Shown one piece after another: positions 1-7,601 of a stretch of DNA of 13,281 nucleotides. Origin of the DNA: Thermofilaceae archaeon (GTDB taxonomy: Archaea; Thermoproteota; Thermoprotei; Thermofilales; Thermofilaceae); the NCBI GenBank assembly GCA_027017025.1, contig JALURH010000099.1:1-13281 (forward strand), given 5' to 3'. Under the pieces are notes generated by a model. The model was not told the origin of the DNA, made no database searches, and saw nothing but the letters and a program-made list of their open reading frames with translations. The position numbers were made by a program, and so were the translations under genes. Within the stretch, counting starts at the first letter, position 1, and every line of letters begins with the position of its first letter.

Positions 1-2088
1 GATATTTGCCTTCTTGCAATTTCAAAGGATGTAATTAAAAACGAGAAGTATGGTTTACTGAAAGAGCTGGGTATAAGTGAGAAAATAGCTCAATTGTTCC
101 AATCCGGTAGCCTCGAGAAACAACTTAGTGTTCTAGGACACGTAACCGAGGAACTGACCAAGGAATCAATACCAAAAACAGAGCTCGTTGAGTTACTGGC
201 TAAGTATAGGAAAACCACCCTACAAGTAAGAGCTCTCGAAGAGCTTGTAAAGCAACCACACCTAGTGGAAAAGATAACAGGATTCTATATGTTAGAGATT
301 TTCATAGGCAGTAGCGAAAGTATCACGTCTTTAGCTGAAGAACTCAGCCTGCATCAGATAGAGGTAAATACTCTTAGCATTAATGATTCATATAGAGTGC
401 TGATAGCCATATCGTTGGATAAAAATACTACCACTACTATAGAAGATGTTTCCAAAAAATATCCTGTACAGAAAATTTCGATAAAAACTCATGAGGATAT
501 ATTAGATGCACTTAAAAGATATAGAGAAGAGCTAAGAAGGGAAAGAGCCCTACTTCTAGCATATATACTTACTACATATCCTGGGGTTAGGGAAAAATCC
601 TTACATAGAGTTGCGTCTTTGTGCGTAGATGATGACATAAAGATGATGGCAGAAATTGTGAGAAAACTAAAGACAGGCGATTATGGTAGTAAAATAATTC
701 CTATCAGGGATCTCTTCGAGCTTATAGAATTCCTCAAGGATTTTGTTACCAAAGTGAACGATACAATAGATAAGATAGGAGACCTCAGAAATAGGCTAAA
801 TACAGACATTGAGTTAATTGTAGACAAGGATGAGTTTGCGGATACATATAAAGATGAGATAAAAGACGCCTTAAAGAATATTGAGTACGTGCTCTCTTAC
901 GAAAAATCGATCGAATTAATGACAACTCTACAATCAGCTTTAGGGGAATTGAAAATATTCAGAAATAGGCGGATAACGGTAGCAGAGGGCTACGTACTCT
1001 CGAGATATTCAAAGGAGTTTGAGGAAACCCTTAGAAGAAATATTCCAAAAATACTTTACCTAAGGATTAAAGAAGTAGAACCCCCAGAGCGGGCACCGAC
1101 CTATGTTCCAAAACGTGGTATTTGGAAATATCTCGGAGCTCTAGCTGATATGCTAGGTACACCAAGCTATAGGGAACTAAATCCTACACCATTTCTAGTA
1201 GCACTTTTCGTGATAATGTATGGATTAATGTTTGGAGATATCGGACAAGGAGCCATAATAGCTCTTTTTGGCGCCTGGCTACTAAAAACACGCTATCCAC
1301 TATTTGGTATATCCAAGGAGGGTGCAGCTAACTTAGGGGCTCTAGCCATACTTTCAGGAATCTCTGGAATGATCTTTGGAGCCCTTTATGGCTGGGTAAT
1401 ATTCCTTCATCCACTAACCGACCCACTTTGGATTAGACCCCTACATGACGTCTACGCTATAATTGGTACAGCATTAATATTCGGAATGATCCAATTACTT
1501 TTCGCCATGACCCTTAATCTAATCAACAGTCTTTTACATAGAGATTATGGTGGAGCAATTTTTGGAGGAATGACTCTCATGGGTATAGTATATTATCTAG
1601 CAGGAATTTACATAGCATACAATATAGCAAATACGGGATATAACTTAGCAGTAATAATGGATAAACCTGAAACCATGTACGCTCTCTATATTCTATTATT
1701 CTCTCTCCTCTCAATAATAGGCTATGGAGCATATGAAGCAATCAAAACAAAGGAAACAGAGAAATTAATGCACGCCGTATCGGAGATTATTGAGATGCTA
1801 ATAGCATATCCAGCTAACACCTTATCCTATATACGTCTAGCAGCCTTTGCCATGGCTCATGAAGCTTTCGGAGAGTTAGCCCACATATTGACCCCCATGG
1901 CAGGACCTATTGTAAGTTACTTGGTGGCTAATATTCTAGTGTTAGGAATAGAGGGGTTAGGGGTAGGTATCCAAGCACTAAGGCTAACGTTCTATGAATT
2001 TTCAACCAAGTTCTTTAGAGGAGGAGGAATAGAGTTTAAAACAATAATAGAGACTATGCCAAGCATAGAACTTCCACATGCAGAGTAA
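1..2088 (+). CDS. atpI: A1AO-ATP synthase subunit I (a-type membrane stator), 5'-truncated by window edge
   Basis: This is the membrane stator subunit that holds the ion half-channels and faces the proteolipid ring. The reading frame is open from base 1. The first possible start inside (TTG at 94) lies in continuous helical coding sequence, so the real start is almost certainly upstream and the N-terminus is missing. Roughly bases 1-1180 encode the cytoplasmic domain, with charged helical stretches typical of the peripheral-stalk arm. From about 1186 on there are several membrane helices, beginning with the family motif LNPTPF and followed by GLMFGDIGQG. Near the C-terminus the motif NTLSYIRLAAFAMAHEAF carries the essential arginine (codon 1834-1836), and the last helix has the GIEGLGVGIQALRL pattern with a second arginine. 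The gene lies 39 bp upstream of atpK on the same strand. Subunit identity is secure; the true length is unknown. Confidence 0.95.
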   Translation, partial: DICLLAISKDVIKNEKYGLLKELGISEKIAQLFQSGSLEKQLSVLGHVTEELTKESIPKTELVELLAKYRKTTLQVRALEELVKQPHLVEKITGFYMLEIFIGSSESITSLAEELSLHQIEVNTLSINDSYRVLIAISLDKNTTTTIEDVSKKYPVQKISIKTHEDILDALKRYREELRRERALLLAYILTTYPGVREKSLHRVASLCVDDDIKMMAEIVRKLKTGDYGSKIIPIRDLFELIEFLKDFVTKVNDTIDKIGDLRNRLNTDIELIVDKDEFADTYKDEIKDALKNIEYVLSYEKSIELMTTLQSALGELKIFRNRRITVAEGYVLSRYSKEFEETLRRNIPKILYLRIKEVEPPERAPTYVPKRGIWKYLGALADMLGTPSYRELNPTPFLVALFVIMYGLMFGDIGQGAIIALFGAWLLKTRYPLFGISKEGAANLGALAILSGISGMIFGALYGWVIFLHPLTDPLWIRPLHDVYAIIGTALIFGMIQLLFAMTLNLINSLLHRDYGGAIFGGMTLMGIVYYLAGIYIAYNIANTGYNLAVIMDKPETMYALYILLFSLLSIIGYGAYEAIKTKETEKLMHAVSEIIEMLIAYPANTLSYIRLAAFAMAHEAFGELAHILTPMAGPIVSYLVANILVLGIEGLGVGIQALRLTFYEFSTKFFRGGGIEFKTIIETMPSIELPHAE

Positions 2089-2090
2089 TC

Positions 2091-2117
2091 CTTCGCAAGA
2101 TATTTAACGAAGTTTTT
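2091..2117 (+). terminator. Small hairpin followed by T5 between atpI and atpK
   Basis: The inverted repeat CTTCG (2091-2095) / CGAAG (2108-2112) has a 12-base loop and is followed directly by five T residues (2113-2117). Archaeal RNA polymerase terminates mainly on T-tracts, so this could end or thin the atpI transcript before atpK. Five T is short and the stem is only 5 bp, so the call is tentative. The loop also holds the TATA-like box assigned to atpK. Confidence 0.3.
2100..2107 (+). promoter_or_regulatory. TATA-like box for a separate, leaderless atpK transcript
   Basis: ATATTTAA is centred about 24-25 bases before the A of the atpK ATG (2128), which is where the TATA box of a leaderless archaeal gene should be. 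No Shine-Dalgarno sequence lies between the box and the ATG (the stretch reads TTTTTATCCTTCAAC), which supports leaderless initiation. A purine-rich GCAAG lies just upstream as a possible BRE. Confidence 0.5.
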
Positions 2118-2127
2118 ATCCTTCAAC

Positions 2128-2502
2128 ATGGTTGATAGGATGCCCATATTTAGGAATAAAATCCTGGCATTGTTTCTCTTAGTGAATATAGCAATAGCCT
2201 GTACCTCTCTAATCGTGTTTGCGAATGCAATATCTGAAAAAGTTATAATGAAGTCCCCGCAGCAAGAAGTTGTAAAGAGGCTTGAAGAGGCAGAGGCAAT
2301 AGCTCTTATAGCAGCAGCAGTAGCTGTTGCTGGGTCTACTCTTGCCTCAGGTATAGCCTTATCTGCAGTAGCTAAAGCAGGTTTCGCGGCCTATGTCGAG
2401 AGACCTGATGTGAAGACTTGGCTGCTAATACTTGGTGGTTTAGCTGAAGGTATAGCGATCTACGGACTGTTACTAGGGATAATGATACTAGGAAAAATAT
2501 AG
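2128..2502 (+). CDS. atpK: A1AO-ATP synthase proteolipid subunit K (c-type rotor ring)
   Basis: This is the rotor-ring subunit that carries ions across the membrane. Residues about 11-34 form a hydrophobic leader ending in an AxA-like site (Ala32-Asn-Ala34), consistent with a cleavable signal sequence leaving a mature protein of about 90 residues. The remainder is one two-helix hairpin: an Ala/Gly-rich helix (about 56-83), a short polar loop (AYVERPDVKTW), and a second helix (about 97-121) with the ion-binding glutamate, Glu107, in LAEGIAIYG. A single hairpin per polypeptide is the simple form of this family. The residue after the glutamate is Gly rather than the Thr/Ser common in Na+-binding rings, and helix 1 has no Gln, so proton coupling is more likely; this is an inference. 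The start at 2128 is chosen from the upstream TATA box; Met5 (2140) is an alternative. It converges on atpC with a 47-bp gap. Confidence 0.95.
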   Translation: MVDRMPIFRNKILALFLLVNIAIACTSLIVFANAISEKVIMKSPQQEVVKRLEEAEAIALIAAAVAVAGSTLASGIALSAVAKAGFAAYVERPDVKTWLLILGGLAEGIAIYGLLLGIMILGKI

Positions 2503-2530
2503 AAAATGTATCTCTGTTAGCATTTTAGAG

Positions 2531-2536
2531 TTTTTT
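2531..2536 (+). terminator. T6 tract, probable end of the atpK transcript
   Basis: Six T residues lie 28 bases past the atpK stop, in the 47-bp gap to the convergent atpC. T-tracts are the main intrinsic termination signal for archaeal RNA polymerase. No comparable T-run is visible on the minus strand just after the atpC stop. Confidence 0.4.
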
Positions 2537-2549
2537 ACTAAATTTGATC

Positions 2550-3488
2550 TCAACAGACAATATAGGCGGTTATTTCATTTTCTGGAATATGCAGTACTTT
2601 ACTAATAATTATTCTCTCCAGGTTATATGCTTCATTCAGTGCTAGAGCCATATAGTAATATACATACGGTAGCTCCACGGGGTGTGACCTAACAATCCTC
2701 TTCATATACTTTATATATCTCTTCTCTAGCTCCAATAGTAGTCTAGATAATTCTTGATTACCCAGTATTTGTGATATATCTTCAGAGCTGATCCCTAACA
2801 GGGAGAGAAGGTTCTCTACATCCGCTCGGGCTAGCTTCCTATAAGGTTGTAATCCCTCTATAATATTTCTTTTGAAGAGATCTTTTACACCTTCCCCGAA
2901 TACTATGCTCCAGTAAGCTAATTTAGAGGTGGCTTCCCACTCTACAATTGGCAATAATATTTTCTTCGATCTCCTTCCGTATCTAGCAAGTATCCTCCTG
3001 ACGTAAGTGAAGTATAGCGAGTCTAGAAATGCTTCTCTCTCTGCTACTACATTTGCAGTAAATTCAGGTTTTCTCACCTCCATCATATAGGGTGTATCCT
3101 TAAGCTTATCCCAAAGCCTCTCCTCAGTAGTAATAGATTTAAGAACATCTAAAGGTATGTGATGAGAATAGGGATAATAACATGTCCTAGCCTTTCTACC
3201 CATTATCTCGCGGATCTTAATTTTTATGTTCTCAATTTCAAGCCTATCGGGATAGACTCTAAGAAATTCCTCAAGCCCCGGGGCTGCAGTAATCAGAGTC
3301 CGGACTCGATCAACAAACACCTGAAAAATTTTCTCAGCTGCTATACAGGGAGACTCGCCCTCAACTACATGTTTATAATCAGGGAAATCGGATATCGATT
3401 TCTTCCCCCTTATTATAGCTTCGTAATCCCTAATGCTTAATAGCCTTGTTTTTAATCCATGACACCTTACAGCAATATATGTCTCCAT
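2550..3488 (-). CDS. atpC: A1AO-ATP synthase subunit C (V-type d/AC39 family)
   Basis: This 312-residue protein is the funnel-shaped subunit that caps the K ring and couples it to the central stalk D/F. It is recognised by its all-helical character, its length, its position after atpD, and C-terminal features of the AC39 family: a PYVYYYMALALNEAYNLERI segment followed by a lysine and an ILHIPENEI-like end, matching the usual E-x-x-N-x-R-x-I ... P-E-x-I pattern. The ATG overlaps the atpD stop by one base (TAATG). A strong AGGTGA Shine-Dalgarno site lies at 3495-3500, 6 bases before the start, supporting the start choice and translational coupling. It is the last gene of the minus-strand ATPase unit and ends 47 bp from the atpK stop, tail to tail. 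In most archaeal operons atpC lies upstream of atpA, so a position after atpD is unusual. Confidence 0.9.
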   Translation of the reverse strand: METYIAVRCHGLKTRLLSIRDYEAIIRGKKSISDFPDYKHVVEGESPCIAAEKIFQVFVDRVRTLITAAPGLEEFLRVYPDRLEIENIKIKIREIMGRKARTCYYPYSHHIPLDVLKSITTEERLWDKLKDTPYMMEVRKPEFTANVVAEREAFLDSLYFTYVRRILARYGRRSKKILLPIVEWEATSKLAYWSIVFGEGVKDLFKRNIIEGLQPYRKLARADVENLLSLLGISSEDISQILGNQELSRLLLELEKRYIKYMKRIVRSHPVELPYVYYYMALALNEAYNLERIIISKVLHIPENEITAYIVC

Positions 3489-4087
3489 TATTTTTCACCT
3501 AACATCTTTATCCTCACAAATTCCTCTATCTCCTCCTCCGCAACTCTTTCCTCTATATGTTTTATAATCTCCTCTAGCTGCGGTATCAAGTTTTTATCCA
3601 ATGAATTCACTACCCTGTTTATATACTGTAGCTGAGAGCAAAGCTTCTCAATTGCAATCTCCTTATTTGCGATTTCAATCATAGCCTCTAAAGCATGCCA
3701 TAGGTTTTCAAGCCTCTTCCTATATTCTGGATCCATAATCTTCGAGAAATCCGGGCTACCTACTATTCTTACCTCTGGTACAGCGACTCCCTGTATACTT
3801 ACCAGAAGAGTTTCTAGCCGTGGTGGTTTTACTAGATTCGAGAACGATTGGAAATCATGCTCACCTCTCATTGACCTAATTCTTGATAAACCTCTGACAG
3901 CTTCTAAGTAAATATGCTCAGCTTCAGGTCTCTTTTTTAACTCATCCATTATTGCAAAAACCTCCTTTACTAGTTGATCTCTCCTCATCTCTAATACATT
4001 TTTGCCTCGCTGTACGAGCTCCAGCTGCTCCCTCAGCTTAAGCAGAGTACCCCTAGAGGCAGGGAGAAATCTTAGGCTACTAGCCAT
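3488..4087 (-). CDS. atpD: A1AO-ATP synthase subunit D (central stalk, gamma-like)
   Basis: This 199-residue protein is the rotating central-stalk coiled coil that turns inside the A3B3 head. The N-terminal helix has the family pattern (ASRGTLLKLREQLELVQRG, then a helix with MRRDQLVKE). The C-terminal helix has YINRVVNSLDKNLIPQLEEIIKHI, followed by an acidic and basic tail ending in RIKMLGEK. Long heptad-like N- and C-terminal helices with a short middle domain are typical, and the length fits the family (about 200-220). It starts 2 bp after the atpB stop (TAA at 4090-4092) and its own stop overlaps the atpC start by one base. Only a weak purine run (AGGGG) precedes the start, so translation may rely on coupling to atpB. 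Confidence 0.93.
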   Translation of the reverse strand: MASSLRFLPASRGTLLKLREQLELVQRGKNVLEMRRDQLVKEVFAIMDELKKRPEAEHIYLEAVRGLSRIRSMRGEHDFQSFSNLVKPPRLETLLVSIQGVAVPEVRIVGSPDFSKIMDPEYRKRLENLWHALEAMIEIANKEIAIEKLCSQLQYINRVVNSLDKNLIPQLEEIIKHIEERVAEEEIEEFVRIKMLGEK

Positions 4088-4089
4088 GC

Positions 4090-5514
4090 TTAGCCCCTAT
4101 ACTTTGGATGGTATTTCTCAATCATTTCTCTCGGTATCCTCACAAGTTCCTCCTCGGGCAATGTTGCTAGAGCTTGCCACGCCCTATCAAGTGTCTCCTC
4201 TATCGGTCTATTCTCCTCGGGATTCTGGTTCACAAATACTTTCTCGAATTCATCTGCAAACTTAAGGAATCTTCTCATCCTCTCGCTTAAACCTACTTCT
4301 CCTATTATTCGAGCTAAGTCCCTAGCTTTAACTCCACGGGAGTAAGCGTCATATAGCTGATCGGCCACATATCTATGATCCTCCCTAGTTTTACCTCTAC
4401 CTATACCCGCCTTCATAAGCCTACTTAAGCTTGGGAGAACGTTTACAGGAGGATATATACCTCTAGTGTGGAGCTCCTGGCTTAGAAATATTTGACCCTC
4501 AGTAATGTATCCTGTTAAATCGGGTATTGGATGCCTTAAATCACCCCCAGGCATAGTGAGAATTGGGAATAGGGTTATGCTACCCCTCTTACCTTTTATT
4601 ATACCAGCTCTCTCGTAGATAGATGCTAAATCGCTATACATGTAGCCTGGATAGCCTAGTCTCCCAGGTATCTCTCCTCTTGCGGTACTTATCTCTCTCA
4701 GTGCTTCACAATAATTAGTCATATCTGACATTATTACAAGTACGTGCATCTCCAAATCGAACGCTAAATATTCCGCTACGGTCATTGCTATTCTCGGCGT
4801 CATTAACCTCTCTACAGCCGGGTCATCGGCTAGGTTCAATATAGCAACCATTCTCTCTATTGCACCAGTTTCGCGGAACTGTTCTATGAAGAAATTGGCT
4901 TCAGTACTTCTTAGCCCTACTCCTGCAAATACCACAGCGAATTCCTCTCCCTCACCTCTAACGGTAGCTTGTCTAGCTAACTGAGCCGCCACTATGTTGT
5001 GTGGAAGACCAGATACACTGAAAATAGGTAGTTTCTGTCCCCTTACTAAGCTAAACATTCCATCGATAACAGAGATTCCTGTCTGGATAAAATCGTGGGG
5101 ATATTCCCTCGCGACAGGGTTTATTGGTGCACCAGTTATTTCCCTCCAATCCCCTGAAACCACAGGAGGTAAGCCATCTATTGGTTCAAACCGCCCATTA
5201 AATATTCGTCCCACAATATCTTCACTTACTGGAATCTTGAATGTAGATCCCGTAAACTTCACCAATATATCTGTCTCTAGCCCTTCACGCTCACCAAGCA
5301 CCTGTACAATAGCCTCCCCAATTTTTGTTTCCAGGACTCTGCCAGCCCTCTCTCTTCCATCCCTACTATAGATATAGACTACTTCGTCGTATGCTGAATC
5401 CTCTACGCCATCTATTACTAGCAGGTTACCTCTAAGCTCCTTGACTTGCCTGTAAATCTTACCGGGGTAGCGGGTTAGTATCTCACTATCAAAATACCAT
5501 ACATCACTACCCAT
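4090..5514 (-). CDS. atpB: A1AO-ATP synthase subunit B (non-catalytic nucleotide-binding)
   Basis: This 474-residue regulatory subunit alternates with A in the A3B3 head. In place of a Walker A loop it has SVSGLPHN (residues 166-173), the hallmark of B subunits, which is the normal family state and not a mutation. The N-terminal beta-barrel (about 20-90), central nucleotide-binding fold and C-terminal helical domain are all present. Family motifs include PVAREYPHDFIQTGISVIDG, ARGEIPGRLGYPGYMY with SIYERAG next to it, and TMPGGDLRHPIPDLTGYITEGQ. About 15 extra residues precede the usual start of the barrel. The chosen ATG is supported by a GGGTGA Shine-Dalgarno site at 5521-5526 that overlaps the atpA stop codon, with 6 bases between site and start. 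Translation is therefore likely coupled to atpA. Confidence 0.97.
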   Translation of the reverse strand: MGSDVWYFDSEILTRYPGKIYRQVKELRGNLLVIDGVEDSAYDEVVYIYSRDGRERAGRVLETKIGEAIVQVLGEREGLETDILVKFTGSTFKIPVSEDIVGRIFNGRFEPIDGLPPVVSGDWREITGAPINPVAREYPHDFIQTGISVIDGMFSLVRGQKLPIFSVSGLPHNIVAAQLARQATVRGEGEEFAVVFAGVGLRSTEANFFIEQFRETGAIERMVAILNLADDPAVERLMTPRIAMTVAEYLAFDLEMHVLVIMSDMTNYCEALREISTARGEIPGRLGYPGYMYSDLASIYERAGIIKGKRGSITLFPILTMPGGDLRHPIPDLTGYITEGQIFLSQELHTRGIYPPVNVLPSLSRLMKAGIGRGKTREDHRYVADQLYDAYSRGVKARDLARIIGEVGLSERMRRFLKFADEFEKVFVNQNPEENRPIEETLDRAWQALATLPEEELVRIPREMIEKYHPKYRG

Positions 5515-5520
5515 AGTATC

Positions 5521-7299
5521 TCACCCACTGTAGATGATACCATATTTTTGGGCTAATTCATCAAGTTTTTTCATAGTTCTTCTGTAAAGATCCTCCACAG
5601 CCTTTATACCCCTTTCATCCTCCTTCACCCTCATCATTTCAAAGATCTCAGGCACCTTAGTGATTTCGTCTACAGATACTCTCTTAGTTATCAGCTCATA
5701 GGCTTTGTCAAAGAAGTCAATTATCATCTTCAGGAGCAAATATTGCTTCCTAGGTATACAGAATACATCTTCGCCGCTAAGTGCTACTTGCCTTAGGAAA
5801 CCCTCCTTAAGTATTTCGGAGACTAGTAGTATCAGACGCTGATCATCCGGTAATGCTCCCTCACCAACCACAGACGCTATCGCTTCTATTTCACTAGCGA
5901 TAGTTAGAAGCCTTAGTGCTCTTCTCCTATATTGTGGGAAATCCTTTGACACGTTTCTAGTCCACCATCTCTCCACAGTATCTGCATACTGACTAAAACT
6001 TCTTAGCCAATTAATTGCTGGAAAATGTCTCCTATAGGCTAATTCAGTATCAAGAGCCCACATGGCTCCCACAAACCTAAGTGTATGTATTGTTACAGGT
6101 TCATTGAAGTCACCTCCTGGTGGCGAAACTGCCCCTAGGATAGTTACGGATCCCTCCCTCTCAGGTCTACCAAGAGTTTTTATTCGCCCAGCCCTTTCGT
6201 AGAACTCAGCTATCTTATCAGGTAAATAGGCTGGGAAACCCCTCTCTACAGGCATTTCCCCAAGTCTTCCAGCTATCTCCCTAAGGGCTTCAGCCCATCT
6301 ACTCGTTGAATCCGCTATGAGAGTCACGTCATAACCCATGTCCCTATAGTATTCCGCCATCGTTACTCCCATATAGATAGATGCCTCCCTGGCCGAAACA
6401 GGCATGTTAGAGGTATTAGCTATAACTATGCTTCTCTCTATTATAGGCCTATCGCTACGAGGATCAACTAGCTGAGGGAACTCCATAAGCATTTCCGCTA
6501 TTTCGTTCCCACGCTCACCACACCCTATGTATATAACTATCTGAGAATCACTATACATAGCGATCTTATGAAGAGTTACAGTTTTCCCGGTTCCAAAGCC
6601 TCCGGGTATAGCAGCTGCTCCACCCTTAGCTACAGGAAAGAAGGTATCTATTACACGTTGACCAATCACTAGAGGAAGCTCGCTAGGCAATCTTTCTCTA
6701 AACGGTCTAGGTCTTCTAACTGGCCATTCATGCATCATCTTTAATTCATATCTTCTGCCATCATATTCAACTTCGGCTATAGGCTCGTCTACCGTGAAGT
6801 CTCCTTCACTAATCCAAGATATTCGGCCCTTTATCCCGGGGGGAACCATTACCTTATGGGTAATCAACGGTGTCTCGGCCACTTCTCCGACTATATCGCC
6901 CTCTTCAACCTTAGCTCCCTTCCCCACCGTTGGTTTAAAGTGCCACTTCTTGTTTCGCGGAAGTGCGCTAACTTTTACGCCCCTCTGAACGAAGTCGCCA
7001 ATTAATTCACGTATATCCCTCAACGGTCTCTGAATACCATCAAATGTACGCGACATTAGCCCCGGTCCAAGCTCCGCTACTAGAAGTTTGCCAGTAGCCA
7101 CTACTGGTTCCTTAGGACGAACGCCGCTAGTATCCTCATAAACCTGTGCGATGAAGAAATCCGATGATATCCTAACTACTTCCCCTATTAGTTCCTCTTC
7201 GCCAACGTATACAACTTCACCCATTTTGACATCTTCTAGACCCTTAACAGTTACAACAGGTCCCGATACTCTAGCTATATAACCTTTACGCCCACTCAT
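5521..7299 (-). CDS. atpA: A1AO-ATP synthase catalytic subunit A
   Basis: This 592-residue protein is the catalytic subunit that makes or hydrolyses ATP, and its length is standard for the family. It has an N-terminal barrel (about 1-75) and the A-type non-homologous insert domain (about 115-190, with the MVPPGIKGRI turn). The Walker A loop GGFGTGKT is at 233-240, and the catalytic glutamate is in GERGNE (residue 262). The A-subunit motif ADSTSRWAEALREIAGRLGE and the SPPGGDF segment follow, then a C-terminal helical domain. It is the first gene of the A-B-D-C unit. There is no Shine-Dalgarno site before the ATG; TATA-like boxes lie 28 bases or more upstream, so initiation is probably leaderless or nearly so. 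An ATG at 7304-7306 (minus strand) is out of frame. Confidence 0.98.
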   Translation of the reverse strand: MSGRKGYIARVSGPVVTVKGLEDVKMGEVVYVGEEELIGEVVRISSDFFIAQVYEDTSGVRPKEPVVATGKLLVAELGPGLMSRTFDGIQRPLRDIRELIGDFVQRGVKVSALPRNKKWHFKPTVGKGAKVEEGDIVGEVAETPLITHKVMVPPGIKGRISWISEGDFTVDEPIAEVEYDGRRYELKMMHEWPVRRPRPFRERLPSELPLVIGQRVIDTFFPVAKGGAAAIPGGFGTGKTVTLHKIAMYSDSQIVIYIGCGERGNEIAEMLMEFPQLVDPRSDRPIIERSIVIANTSNMPVSAREASIYMGVTMAEYYRDMGYDVTLIADSTSRWAEALREIAGRLGEMPVERGFPAYLPDKIAEFYERAGRIKTLGRPEREGSVTILGAVSPPGGDFNEPVTIHTLRFVGAMWALDTELAYRRHFPAINWLRSFSQYADTVERWWTRNVSKDFPQYRRRALRLLTIASEIEAIASVVGEGALPDDQRLILLVSEILKEGFLRQVALSGEDVFCIPRKQYLLLKMIIDFFDKAYELITKRVSVDEITKVPEIFEMMRVKEDERGIKAVEDLYRRTMKKLDELAQKYGIIYSG

Positions 7300-7326
7300 T
7301 AATCATCGAGGATATTAATGCTCGCT

Positions 7327-7336
7327 TTTAATTTAA
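7327..7336 (-). promoter_or_regulatory. Candidate TATA box for the atpA operon
   Basis: On the minus strand TTAAATTAAA spans 28-37 bases before the atpA ATG, which would place the transcription start within a few bases of the start codon. A second candidate, ATATAAAA at 7387-7394 preceded by an A-rich BRE-like stretch, would give a leader of roughly 65 bases. The sequence alone does not decide between them. Confidence 0.4.
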
Positions 7337-7547
7337 CTATTACTTGCCTTTGTTTCTCTGTTTGTCTTTAGGCATTTAATATGTAATTTTATATTTCATT
7401 TTTCTTTTCTCCATCCTATCATCTCCTTCATATATGTAGAAAGTAGAACAAACGGTGAGGGATTCTAGCTTCCAGGATTTACTGAATCTCTCTTCCCTAG
7501 TATTAGAGTGGTGCCCCGGCCGGGATTTGAACCCGGGTTCTGCGGCT

Positions 7548-7563
7548 CTCTTCGTGCAACGCC
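7548..7563 (-). other. tRNA-Glu intron 2, canonical position 37/38 (16 nt)
   Basis: The intron is GGCGTTGCACGAAGAG on the minus strand. The bulge-helix-bulge can be drawn directly: exon CUUU (32-35) pairs with intron GAAG, with three-base bulges CG|G at the 5' cut and AG|A at the 3' cut, each cut after the second base. The anticodon stem forms the outer helix. The inner helix is weak because the intron is so short. Confidence 0.85.
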
Positions 7564-7580
7564 CGAAAGGCCGCCATCCT

Positions 7581-7601
7581 CGCGGTGACCCGTGCCTGGC
7601 T
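7581..7601 (-). other. tRNA-Glu intron 1, non-canonical D-loop position about 20/21 (21 nt)
   Basis: The intron AGCCAGGCACGGGTCACCGCG is inferred because the D arm is 21 bases too long. Exon CGGU (in CCCGGUCA) pairs perfectly with intron ACCG, giving a 4-bp central helix. The flanking three-base bulges are CA|A at the 5' cut and CG|A at the 3' cut. Removal leaves a standard D loop ending in A21 before GGAU. The outer helix is short and imperfect, so this is a relaxed bulge-helix-bulge. A repeated GGTCA at both sides leaves some doubt about the exact cut. Confidence 0.75.

Noticed and set aside
94..96. TTG at 94 as the start of atpI
   Set aside because: The frame is open back to base 1 with plausible helical coding sequence, and no promoter or ribosome site precedes 94. 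The gene most likely starts outside the window.
4996..5019. Missing Walker A loop in atpB
   Set aside because: SVSGLPHN in place of GxxGxGKT is the normal state of the non-catalytic B subunit.
4002..5371. Plus-strand open frames of 87 and 125 codons inside atpB/atpD
   Set aside because: They are antisense shadows of well-conserved ATPase genes, with no recognisable protein features.
7376..7414. 12-codon open frame on the minus strand with a GGAG 8 bases upstream, before atpA
   Set aside because: Very short, Lys-rich, and it overlaps one candidate atpA promoter. It would only be transcribed by read-through from the tRNA. Chance is the simpler explanation.
7461..7486. Inverted repeat GATTC ... 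GAATC downstream of the tRNA
   Set aside because: Only 5 bp with an 16-base or longer loop and no T-tract after it; not supportable as a terminator.
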